This document shows positions 50,500-59,899 of a stretch of 64,000 bases of DNA, one piece after another (position 1 is the first letter of the stretch; each line of letters opens with the position of its first letter). Made by a program: the position numbers and the translations under genes. The notes under the pieces are model-generated. The model was not told where the DNA came from, made no database searches, and was given only the letters and a program-made list of their open reading frames with translations. Source of the DNA: Pegea sp. RAD2-039 (Eukaryota > Chordata > Thaliacea > Salpida > Salpidae); NCBI GenBank assembly GCA_034620365.1, contig JAQGEQ010000072.1, positions 124,001 through 188,000 of the forward strand, written 5' to 3'.

Positions 50500-51446
50500 A
50501 TGATTTTGAATCAAGTTCTTATAGCTTTATTGATGATCAGTTTTATCATGCTATTTTTTGTATCATTCAAATTCAAGATTGATTCAGCTGTAAGTTTCTA
50601 ACTTTTTGATGGAAATTTTCAACAATTTATTTATTTTCTGAAATATTTGTTTCTAGGAATCTCATGCTGAGATCGAAAAGCTGAAAGCTGATCTAAACTC
50701 TTCGACAAAATTCAATTTCTCTGAGAGCAAGATTACTTATCCGACCGGTAAACGAAATTTTTCTAGAAATTGAATTCTATCCGATTTATTTTTTCAGTTT
50801 TTCCTTTCCCTTTAATTTCAAAACAATTAAATATTTTGTATGAAGATGATGACGTCACGACCTTCGATGGAAGACGATGCCAATTCCCTTTTATCATCAA
50901 CAGTAAAGTTTATTACACGTGTACTGATCATGGTTCGGAGTTTGGAGAGATGTGGTGCTCCACTAAGTTCGTTTACGACCAGCTACAGAGCAAGGCTTTA
51001 TGCAAAGACAGTTAGTGACTAGTTGTTTCATTTGAACAAGTTTTAATCATGACGTTTCTTGTAGAATCTACAACTGAAGAAAGCGACAATTTTTTTCATG
51101 AATTTCAAAATCAAATTTGGAATGCTTTTAAATTGAATGATTCGAAAAGTCAATCTTCAAGACATATTAAGATGAATCAAAGAAAGAACTCCGAATGGAA
51201 TTGTAAGTGACTTCCTAAATTTTTCGATTTATAATCTTTGATTTGAATTCTTTTGCAGTTAACATGAATAAACAGCGAACTGTGAAAGGATTGTTCTGTA
51301 AATTTCCATTTATATATGGAAACCGACTTCATGATTCTTGCCTAAAACTTGGCAAGAATGATTCAAGAACCTGGTGTTCACTTACTTCCAACTTTGACTC
51401 TGATCGAAGCTTTGACTTTTGTTCCGAACAAAAGATCTTCATATAA
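50500..51446 (+). CDS. Membrane-anchored protein with two fibronectin type II domains, 239 aa, 5 exons
   Basis: Exons 50500-50589, 50657-50747, 50798-51010, 51065-51202 and 51259-51446; all introns are GT-AG and 50-67 bp. Exon 1 encodes a hydrophobic segment (about residues 4-23) followed by Lys residues, which fits a type II signal anchor or an uncleaved signal. Domain 1 has Cys88, Cys102, Cys114 and Cys129 with CQFPF and MWCST. Domain 2 has Cys191, Cys205, Cys217 and Cys232 with CKFPF and TWCSL. The four-Cys C-x-FPF...C...WC...C pattern is diagnostic for FN2 modules, which bind collagen/gelatin or choline lipids in known proteins. The C-terminal YD/W positions are less conserved, so ligand binding is uncertain. 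The gene has no protease domain. Introns 2, 3 and 4 are all phase 1, so each module can be shuffled. Confidence 0.88.
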
Positions 51447-51499
51447 CTTTTAAAACGATAAAAAGTAAACTGCAATATGCTATCAGACATATTGTGCCC

Positions 51500-52820
51500 A
51501 TAAATGTGTGTTTGAACTAATAAGTAAATATATAATTTGTAAATTTGAGTATTTTGGTAACTTTAACCAAGTTGCAAATGTAAATAGAATTTTTATGTGT
51601 GTGCGATTCTGTCTTCTGTATATTCTAAGAACAACTCTGACACCTTCAACAATCCAGTTAGATATCTTCTAACTTTTTGATGCTTTTCATCACTTTTAAT
51701 ATATATATACTCTTTTTTATGATAATGTTTTTTAAATAAAAGTTGTAAATATGTAATAAAGTACCCATGTAGTGAATTCATTTTTTGTGTTTTTTTTGTG
51801 TTTTTCTGTCATCAAAAACTTTTATAAAAAATTGATTCGAGGTAAATTATTTAGTTTTTTTGAAGTCTTTCTTTTTCAATGATTTGTTCTCGAATTAAAG
51901 GAAAAAAAATTAGACTTGTTAAGAAAAATATCTTTTTGTAAATTCCACATTTATCATCTTTACCAGATGACGATTTATGAAAAATTCTCTGTAATGTTTC
52001 TAGAAAATTTTGAGAAAATAGAAACATTTTGAATGTTTAGAATTGAAAATTGTTGTCCTTAATCATACTTGTAAGTAAATTGTAATTACAAATGATAGTT
52101 AAAGTGTTAAAGTTAACAGAATTTTGCTTCTAAATCCGTAGAAGACTTTTGATGATTTTGGTTTCTCAGCAAATTGTTGGACTTATTTAAGGTTAGCAAA
52201 AACTTTATCAAAAGCTGGCAATTTGTTTAAAAGTTTTTAAATGAAGATGTTTAAATACCGATTTTGATTTTTTAAATAAAATCTTTTCTAGTTTTAATTG
52301 TTATAATTTTTCTAAATTTGTTTCTTGTTTTTTGTTCAAATTTTTATTAAACTAAAGGCCTTGACCTTTGAAAATACTGGAAAGACCTCAGATTATTTTC
52401 GCAAATAAATATGTTTTTCAAATAAAACTAATTTGAAACTAATAATTTCAAAAGTTATTTTTGTTTTTTTTTTGTTCAATTTTGGTGATTAAACACCATG
52501 AAGTAAATCTAATGATGAAAATATTAAACATGAAATAAAAAAAGTTTCTTTTTTGATGTAAATAATTTTTGAAATATCAAAATTAAGGTTGTATTTAGGT
52601 TATATCGTTTACATAATATTTAAAATGATTAAAGTAAAAAGTTTTTGAAAGACAATATTTAGAAATAGATGTTTAAGGTTAACTCTTTTTAAGATAAATT
52701 TTGTTTAAATGTCATAATGAGACCAATTTACCTAATCAACAGTTTTTGTAATCACAATTAGAGATATCTCTCTTTAAGTTGGTTTTGAAAGATTTGTTAG
52801 TTAATGTATTTGAAGTGAGG
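51500..52820. other. Intergenic, no gene recognised
   Basis: AT-rich 3' flank of the FN2 gene and 5' flank of the low-complexity gene. No exon, RNA gene or repeat was identified. Confidence 0.4.
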
Positions 52821-52822
52821 AC

Positions 52823-52830
52823 TATAAAAA
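52823..52830 (+). promoter_or_regulatory. TATA box, likely promoter of the 802-aa protein gene
   Basis: TATAAAAA with an initiator-like CTCAGCAC about 25-30 bp downstream, and a possible splice donor (CACAG|GTAACAAG) at about 52860. The coding ORF starts 0.9 kb further on, so a 5' UTR intron is implied. Confidence 0.45.
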
Positions 52831-53164
52831 GAAAATCTCAGCACTGAATTTTATCACAGGTAACAAGCAAAGGTATCCTCATCGTCACTACAGCTTACGT
52901 TCTTCTCAGTAAGCACAAAAGTATACTTCAAACTACTGAAAGTCGCTTACAACAGCTAAAGGCAATATTTTATTGCCTTTTTATGGCCTTTTTATGACCG
53001 TTTTGTTCTAATCTAGTAGTTCTTCAACTTTTTTTAGATTCTGACCGTCGAATGAAGACTAGTATCGACTTGAACGAATTCATTCATAAGTATTTCTAGA
53101 TTTTAGAAAATTGTTAGTTTGTTGTGTTCTCTTTATTTTTTGTTGTATTTTATTTGCATCTTTT

Positions 53165-53242
53165 TGTTCTGTTATTTTTTTTTATTCACTTTTTATGTGA
53201 AGGTGTTCTGTTATTTTTTTTTATTCACTTTTTATGTGAAGG
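53165..53242. repeat. Two-copy 39-bp tandem duplication
   Basis: TGTTCTGTTA...TATGTGAAGG occurs twice back to back, and a third partial copy starts at 53243. It lies in the presumed 5' UTR intron. Confidence 0.9.
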
Positions 53243-53732
53243 TGTTCTGTTTTGTTTTCCACTTTAATTTGTGATTTTTTAAAAACGTTTCTTTTCTGTT
53301 AGTTTTAAAAATAATTTTTTAAAATTATCAAATAGTTTTTTGTGTTTATTTGAAGACTTTTGTACTTTTACTTCAATTAACCTTCTTTTATTAATCTATC
53401 GTAAATGTTGAAGATGAAACTGTTGAATTATCGCAAACTGAGATTAAGCGCTAGACTCACTTGCCTAGATTTTCGAGAAGAGTTGAATTTTTTGTTTAAA
53501 AATTACTTTGGTTATAGAACAAACTGAAAAAGTGTTTCTCATAAACTTTTCCAGTTTGACTTAAATAATGTTGCAATATTTCTAATTTTATTTTATTACG
53601 TATACCAACATCAAATAATATTAACTTGAAATACTTTTTATGTTTTTTAGTTATAACTTATTGTCGGAATAAAGAATTAAATAAATTTAATTTCAAATTA
53701 CTAAAAGCGAAGTATTTTGACTTGACTTTAAG

Positions 53733-56141
53733 ATGCTCCCAAATAGAAACTCGGAAAATAAAGAAGGCGACCAGACCAATCAAACTAACTTGCCGGAAAA
53801 GAGTTTGGAGCAGAAACCGGAAGTTCCTGCTGATTGTGACGTTGTAAAGTTAGATCTGAAGCCGAAACAAGACATCGTTGAACCTTCAAAAGCTCTGAAG
53901 AAAGCGGAAACACCTCATCATGAGATGGCTAAGACCTCTGACCCACCTGGAATGATTCAGCCTTGGCGGGCAGCTGGTCCACAAGGTCCTCATCCATGGC
54001 AGGCAGCTGGTCCACAAGATCCTCATCCATGGCGGGCAGCTGGTCCACAAGATCCTCATCCATGGCGGGCAGCTGGTCCACAGGATCCTCAGCTATGGCG
54101 GGCATTTGGTTCACAAGATCCTCAGCTATGGCGGGCAGCTGGTCCACAAGATCTTCAGCTATGGCGGCCGGCTAGTCCACAGGATCCTCAGCTATGGCGG
54201 CCGGCTGGTCCACAAGATCCTCAGCTATGGCGGGCAGCTGGTCCACAAGACCCTCAGCTATGGCGGGCAGCTGGTCCACAAGATCCTCAGCCATGGCAGG
54301 CAGCTGGTCCACAAGATCCTCAGCTATGGCGGGCAGCTGGTCCACAAGACCTTCAGCTATGGCAGGCAGCTGGTCCACAAGACCCTCAGCCATGGCAGGC
54401 AGCTGGTCCACAAGACCTTCACCCTAAACTGCAGGTCAATCATCATCAGCAGCAGCTATCAATTCCTGGACCACCACCTCGGCAAGAGCTTTTACTTCAA
54501 CCAATCCCGAATTGTGCTCCTGGATGTGAACTGTACCCAAGACCAGAGTTACCTTTTGGAGCTCAAGGAGAATTACTTCCAACCGACCAATTACATAGAG
54601 AAGCTTTTCAAAGATTCAGACCTCCTTTTGTTCCGGACACGTCTCAGAGATTCAGCAATTCATTCCTCCAGGAGTGTCTTCAGAATTATGAACTTCATCG
54701 AAGTAGTCTTCCAGCTCCTCTTCGCCACCATGTTGATCATCACCAGCGGCTGCAGCAACTCTACGATCAATTCTTTTCACAGCAGATGTTTCAGTGGCGG
54801 CAGCAACAGCAGCAAGGGCAACAACAGCAAGGACAACAGAAGCAGGGACAACAACAGCAGCAAGGACAACAACAGCAGCAAGGACAACAGAAGCAGGGAC
54901 AACAACAGCAACAAGGACAACAACAACAAGGACAACAACAACAAGGACAACAACAACAAGGACAACAGCAACAAGTGCAACAACAGCAGGGGCAACAGAA
55001 GCAGGGACAACACCAGCAACAAGGACAACAGAAGCAGGGACAACAGCAACAAGTGCAACAACAGCAGGGGCAACAACAGCAGGGACAACAGCAACAAGTG
55101 CAGCAGAAAAAGTTGTTGTTGCAACAACAACAACAACAACATCATCATCATCAACAACATCATCAACAACAACAACAACATCATCATCAATATCACCACC
55201 AACAACAACGGCAGCTTTCAGGTAATAAACAGCAAATGGTCAGGAATAGCAACCTAGTTTCCGGGAATCTAAGCAATGATGGCGAACTTCTAGAAAACCA
55301 GAGGGAACTAGTTAGGATAATGAAAGGAGGTATGGAAAGGATAGCGGAAGTTTTGAATGCAGAAGTCCTCAAGTTTTCTCACCAACTAGAAGAGTATCAG
55401 TATCAGTGGAATGTGTACCAGAAACTGTGCTGTGAATTAGGAAACTCAAGTTCTTCTGCAGATAACTCCGCATCTTTCTCCAACCAAAATCAAAGTGCTG
55501 TGTCAATGGATTACGATTCCCAAAAAGAAATCAGAAGTCGAAGAAATATTATCTTTAAAAGACCTTTGAAAAGAAATATTCCACAGACTTCAGGAAAGAA
55601 AACGTCCAAGAACAAAGTTTTTCCAAATACGAGAGAACAGGGATTTCTAAGTACTTGTCCTTTAGATGTTCCAATACCTTACTTGGAGCGTTTATCCGAG
55701 TTCCTGGTGCTGATGAATACATGTCATGGGAACTCAACGTTTGTTGGAGACGTTTTCAAAAACTGGAGATTTTTACCATCAAATAGAAATGGAGTAAGTG
55801 TTGGTAACACACAAGAAGCGAGCCGTCAACTTTCTGTAAGAGATAGTGAACCGACAACTAGTGATCCAGCTGCTTTCAAACGGTGCCAGGTTCGACGAGA
55901 AAGAAGTTGTAAGCAAAGTGAAGATGTGTTGAAGACAACTCCTTCTGATTGTGAAGAACCGATTAATTTACGAAAAAGAAAGAGTCAGCCATCATCTGAC
56001 TGTTCCAAGCAATATTCTGCTGTTCTAAGTCCTCAATCTGAAGTGATTACATCAACTGATGCTTCAGACAAGTCTTGGTATCCATTCAAACGGAATAAAG
56101 GTAAAGATTATTTATTGAGAAGATCTAAACGAAAAAGTTGA
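53733..56141 (+). CDS. 802-aa low-complexity protein with WRAAGPQDPQL and Gln/Gly repeats
   Basis: A single intact ORF with an AATAAA at 56324-56329. Layout: a charged N-terminus; about 14 copies of an 11-residue repeat of the type WRAAGPQDPQL (76-230); a Pro/Gln/Leu-rich linker (230-350); a Gln tract broken by Gly and Lys (352-459); a His/Gln tract (469-494); then a unique C-terminal 300 residues with a predicted helix (RELVRIMKGGMERIAEVLNA), several basic clusters (RSRRNIIFKRPLKR, LRKRK) and a basic end LLRRSKRKS. Unique flanks and a kept frame argue for a real protein, probably nuclear given the basic clusters (inference). I do not recognise the family. The exact start is uncertain because an intron could precede the ATG. 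Confidence 0.7.
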   Translation: MLPNRNSENKEGDQTNQTNLPEKSLEQKPEVPADCDVVKLDLKPKQDIVEPSKALKKAETPHHEMAKTSDPPGMIQPWRAAGPQGPHPWQAAGPQDPHPWRAAGPQDPHPWRAAGPQDPQLWRAFGSQDPQLWRAAGPQDLQLWRPASPQDPQLWRPAGPQDPQLWRAAGPQDPQLWRAAGPQDPQPWQAAGPQDPQLWRAAGPQDLQLWQAAGPQDPQPWQAAGPQDLHPKLQVNHHQQQLSIPGPPPRQELLLQPIPNCAPGCELYPRPELPFGAQGELLPTDQLHREAFQRFRPPFVPDTSQRFSNSFLQECLQNYELHRSSLPAPLRHHVDHHQRLQQLYDQFFSQQMFQWRQQQQQGQQQQGQQKQGQQQQQGQQQQQGQQKQGQQQQQGQQQQGQQQQGQQQQGQQQQVQQQQGQQKQGQHQQQGQQKQGQQQQVQQQQGQQQQGQQQQVQQKKLLLQQQQQQHHHHQQHHQQQQQHHHQYHHQQQRQLSGNKQQMVRNSNLVSGNLSNDGELLENQRELVRIMKGGMERIAEVLNAEVLKFSHQLEEYQYQWNVYQKLCCELGNSSSSADNSASFSNQNQSAVSMDYDSQKEIRSRRNIIFKRPLKRNIPQTSGKKTSKNKVFPNTREQGFLSTCPLDVPIPYLERLSEFLVLMNTCHGNSTFVGDVFKNWRFLPSNRNGVSVGNTQEASRQLSVRDSEPTTSDPAAFKRCQVRRERSCKQSEDVLKTTPSDCEEPINLRKRKSQPSSDCSKQYSAVLSPQSEVITSTDASDKSWYPFKRNKGKDYLLRRSKRKS
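53961..54424 (+). repeat. 33-bp coding minisatellite
   Basis: About 14 units of GGCAGCTGGTCCACAAGATC...CAGCTATGGC encode WRAAGPQDPQL-like repeats. The unit is a multiple of three, so all forward frames stay open here. Confidence 0.95.
54785..55215 (+). repeat. CAA/CAG-rich tract encoding Gln/Gly then His/Gln
   Basis: CAACAGCAGGGA-type modules followed by CATCAT/CAACAA runs inside the 802-residue ORF. Confidence 0.95.
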
Positions 56142-56394
56142 AACTTTTCTAATTTCTTTTCTTAACTTTAAATAATTTCTTCTTTTCTTAGAATGAAATA
56201 TTTCGAAAATCATCAAATCCTCTTTTCTACGAATGAAGATTTACAACAAGTGATGTGACGACAGCAAATCTTTCTATGAAGTTCTAAACGAATTCAATTC
56301 TTGTCGTCTTTATCACATGTCAAAATAAAACTTCCATTCTAATTTTGTTTTTATCTATTTGAGTTTTGCAAACAGGAGCACTAGAAGCAAGAGA

Positions 56395-57300
56395 GTTAGC
56401 ACCCATACTTCCTTACTGCGCATGCGCAAAACTTCCTTCCTTCTTTTCTTACTGCGCATGCTCAAAACTTCCTTCCTTCTTTTCTTACTGCGCATGCGCA
56501 AAACTTCTTTCCTTCCTTCCTTACTGCGCATGCGCAAAACTTCCTTCCTTCCTTACTGCACATGCGCAAAACTTCATTCTTTACTGCGCATGCGCAAAAC
56601 TTCCTTCCTTACTTACTGCACATGCGCAAAACTTCATTCTTTACTGCGCATGCGCAAAACTTCCTTCCTTCCTTACTGCACATGCGCAAAACTTCATTCT
56701 TTACTGCGCATGCGCAAAACTTCCTTCCTTACTTACTGCACATGCGCAAAACTTCATTCTTTACTGCGCATGCGCAAAACTTCCTTCCTTCCTTACTGCA
56801 CATGCGCAAAACTTCATTCTTTACTGCGCATGCGCAAAACTTCCTTCCTTCCTTACTGCGCATGCGCAAAACTTCCTTCCTTCTTTTCTTACTGCGCATG
56901 CTCAAAACTTCCTTCCTTCTTTTCTTACTGCGCATGCTCAAAACTTCCTTCCTTCTTTTCTTACTGCGCATGCGCAAAACTTCCTTCCTTCCTTCCTTAC
57001 TGCGCATGCGCAAAACTTCATTATTTACTGCGCATGCGCAAAACTTCCTTCCTTCGTTCTTTCCTTACTGCGCATGCGCAAAACTTCCTTCCTTCCTTAC
57101 TGCACATGCGCAAAACTTCATTCTTTACTGCGCATGCGCAAAACTTCCTTCCTTCGTTCTTTCCTTACTGCGCATGCGCAAATCTTCCTTCCTTCCTTCC
57201 TTACTGCACATGCGCAAAACTTCCTTCCTTACTTACTGCGCATGCGCAAAACTTCCTTCCTTACTTACTGCGCATGCGCAAAACTTCCTTCCTTTACTTT
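56395..57300. repeat. Tandem array of NRF-1-like palindromes (TGCGCATGCGCA) with TTCC spacers
   Basis: Units of 30-38 bp join TTACTGCGCATGCGCAAAAC to TTCCTTCCTT-type spacers. By eye about 17 sites carry the perfect 12-bp palindrome TGCGCATGCGCA, and about 10 carry one change (CACATGCGCA or GCATGCTCA). Between 56540 and 56840 a 60-bp pair of units is repeated about five times. All forward frames are open only because of the repeat. The palindrome equals the NRF-1 consensus YGCGCAYGCGCR, and the alternating purine-pyrimidine stretch is Z-DNA prone. Confidence 0.93.
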
Positions 57301-57309
57301 CAGGTAAAC

Positions 57310-58600
57310 AGTTAACCGAGACAGTGACTTGGTGATTTGGGAGATGACCTAGGACAATAGATGACCTTAGAGAGTGACTTTGCATAGTTACCAGGGACAG
57401 TGACCTTAGATAGTGACCTGGGGCAGTGACCTTGGATAGTTAAATGGGACAGTTACCTGGGACAGCGACCTTGGATAGTGACCTTGGGTAGTGTCCTTGG
57501 ATAGTGTCCTTGGATAGTTTACTGGGACAGTTACCTGGGACAGCGACCTTGGATAATCACCTGGGACAGTGACCTTAAATAGTGACCTTGGACGGTGACC
57601 TGGGACAGCGACCTTGTACAGTTACCTTAGGCAGCGACCTAGGATAGAGACCAGGAACAGCAACCTTGTATAGTTAAATGGGACAGTGAACTGGGACACC
57701 AACCTTGGATAGTGACCCGAGAGCGACCTTGGATAGTGAACTTGGACAGTGAACAGGGACAGTTCCTTACTTACTGCGCATGCGCAATACTCCCTTCTTT
57801 CCTTCCTTCCTTACTGCGCATGCGCAGTAGTTCCTTCCTTATTTTGACCTGGGATAGTTTAATTGGACAGTGACCAGGGAAAGTGACTTTAGATAGTGGC
57901 CTGGGACAGTCACCTTGGACAGACCTTGAATAGTGATCTTGGACAGTGACCCTAGATAGCTAACTGGGACAGTGACCTTAGACAGTGACCTTAGACAGTG
58001 ACCAGGGACAGTGACTTGTGATAGTGGCGTGGGACAGTTACCTGTGACAATAACCTGGGACAGTTATCTTTGGTAGTTCACTTGGACAGTGACCAGGGAC
58101 AGTGACCTTGGATAGTTACCTTGTTACCTGGGTTACTCCATAGTGCCCTTGGACATTAAACTGAAACAGACCTTTTAGGGTTACCTGGACAGTGACCTTC
58201 GGCAGTGACCTGGGACAGTGACCTGGGACAGACCTAAGATATTTTACTGGAACTATTACTTGATCGCGACCTTAGACAGTTACCTGGGTCAGTGACCTTA
58301 GATAGTGACCTGGGACAGTTACCTTGGACAGACCTGGGATAGTGACCTTGGACAGTGACCCTAGATAGTTAACTGGGTCAGTGAACTTGGACAGCTTACC
58401 GGGATAGTTACCTGGGACAGTTACTTTGGATAGCTTAGTGGGAGAAAAATTGGATAGTAACCTTGGACAGTGAACAGGGACAGCGAACAGGGACAATGAC
58501 CTTGGATAGTGACTATGGATAGTTTACTGGGACTGTTACCTGGGACAGTGACCTGGTAAAGTAATTTTGGCATTCTTGACTTTTTCTTAAATGAAGTTCT
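57310..58600. repeat. Degenerate array of GGGACAGTGACCTTGGATAGT-type units, block 1
   Basis: About 13-15-bp modules such as CTGGGACAGTGACC and TTGGATAGTGACC alternate irregularly over 1.3 kb. The block has more G/C than anything nearby. Many modules hold TGACCT or TGACCTTGG. Two more TGCGCATGCGCA palindromes are embedded at about 57775 and 57817, with TTCC spacers. Confidence 0.9.
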
Positions 58601-58601
58601 T

Positions 58602-59029
58602 TTCTTACTTCGTCAAATCGATCACAACTGCGAACAACAAAGATCAAATAAGTTTCCGAATCATCTCAACAGAGAGTTTCTAGATTGAAATTTTAACTTG
58701 AAGTAGTTTCTCAACAGGATCATTTAGTTGTAACATGATGACTACTTTTAGATATTCACTTCAAATCGTAGTAAGCTATTTCATATCTCCATCGTGGTTC
58801 CAATTTCAAACCAAATCTCGCTCCTCTTATAGAGAGTCCGATACAAACTCACTAAATAATCATCAGTCAAAGAAGTACTTGTGATCTCTGCAACGACCTG
58901 GGTTTCTAAGGGGGCTGAAGACCTATTTCATATCTCCATCTATGTTTCTTCCTCAGACCGTGAGGTAGGCTCTCTTCTTCTGCTTTCCACCTCATAATAA
59001 CTAGATCGTCGTAGCGCAAAAAAATGACT
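58602..59029 (-). other. Unique segment between repeat blocks, possible partial duplicate of the neighbouring ORF
   Basis: On the minus strand at about 58950-59020 one frame reads LRRSSYYEVESRRREPTSRS followed by EEET and a stop. The DNA here (CTCACGGTCTGAGGAAGAAAC) resembles part of the ORF at 59270-59860 (CTCACGGTCTAAAGAACAAAC). The phrase ATGGAGATATGAAATAG occurs twice (about 58780 and 58935), so the segment also has an internal duplication. It may be an exon or a decayed copy. Confidence 0.3.
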
Positions 59030-59395
59030 TGGGACAGTTACCTTGTATAGTGATCTTGGACAGTGACCTGGGACAGTTACCTGGGACAGTTACCTTGGAT
59101 AGTTTAGTGGGACAGTGACCTTGGGCAGTGACCTGGGATAGACCCTGGATAGTGATCCCAGACAGTCATTTTGGGCAGTGACCTAGGACAGTAACCCTAG
59201 ATAGTTAACTGGGATAGTAACCTTAGAGAGTGACCTTAGACAGTGACCTGGGACAGTGACCTTGGAAAGTCACAAGGGACAATGAACAGGGACAGTGACC
59301 TTAGACAGTGACCTGGGACAGATCTTGGATAGTGACCTGGACAGTGACCTTAGAAAGTGACCAGGGACAGTAAACCTTGCATAGTAATCTTTCTG
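59030..59395. repeat. Degenerate GGGACAGTGACCT array, block 2
   Basis: The same modules as block 1. Its right end runs into the 3' end of the minus-strand ORF. Confidence 0.88.
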
Positions 59396-59860
59396 AATGA
59401 AAGAACAACGCGAAATGCAACAATAAGAAAGAAGAATAGCGCTACAAGGCGAACAAGTCATCTGTCTTGCTTCAACTATCTTCTCTTCAGTCACAACAAC
59501 TTCTACAGACATCTCTTTCTTCTTCGGGAAACGTTCATATCTCTCCTGTCGCTGTTTGTGATTACTTCCGTCTCGCTCTTCCTCGCAGCGAGAAAGCTCA
59601 GGCCTCCTTATTGATCCCTGATTAGATCCAGTAGATACCCTTGTTTGTTCTTTAGACCGTGAGATAGATCTAAAACATTTGATAATTTCGTGTTTGTTCT
59701 TCATTTTATCTTTAGTGTGTACCACTAAATCCTCTTTTGGACCTTCTAACTCAAACACAACCTTCTTATGTAAAAGTCTGACAGCTCTCAAAGTAGTCTT
59801 TCCACAAAAACTCTTCCCACACTCTTCCCTGTAATTTGGTAAAAGTTGTCTTCCAGCCAT
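59270..59860 (-). CDS. Unrecognised basic/charged ORF, 196 aa, whose 3' end lies in the repeat array
   Basis: Starts at ATG 59858-59860 (MAGRQLLPNYREECGKSF). Residues 1-60 look like a folded segment with a CGKSFCGK motif and TTLRAVRLLHKKVVFELEG. Residues 60-135 are rich in Lys/Arg/Glu/Ser (RSISRSKEQ, SRCEEERDGSNHKQRQERYE). The part near 139-155 has five cysteines. The last about 35 residues (from TVPGHFLRSL on) are a translation of the TGACC/GGGACAG repeat, so the true C-terminus may instead lie in a downstream exon. No homolog recognised. It could be one exon of a larger gene or a mobile-element remnant. Confidence 0.4.
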   Translation of the reverse strand: MAGRQLLPNYREECGKSFCGKTTLRAVRLLHKKVVFELEGPKEDLVVHTKDKMKNKHEIIKCFRSISRSKEQTRVSTGSNQGSIRRPELSRCEEERDGSNHKQRQERYERFPKKKEMSVEVVVTEEKIVEARQMTCSPCSAILLSYCCISRCSFIQKDYYARFTVPGHFLRSLSRSLSKICPRSLSKVTVPVHCPL

Positions 59861-59899
59861 TGTCTCAGTAAAAAAGTTAATATAAATTCCTATCAAATC

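Noticed and set aside
54106..55257. Other open frames over the 802-aa protein's repeats, including poly-Leu on the minus strand
   Set aside because: Frame shadows of GC-rich triplet repeats. Only the 53733-56141 frame stays open through unique sequence on both sides.
56359..57335. Three overlapping 250-320-codon ORFs on the + strand
   Set aside because: All forward frames are open because the palindrome-plus-TTCC repeat lacks stops. None continues into unique coding sequence.
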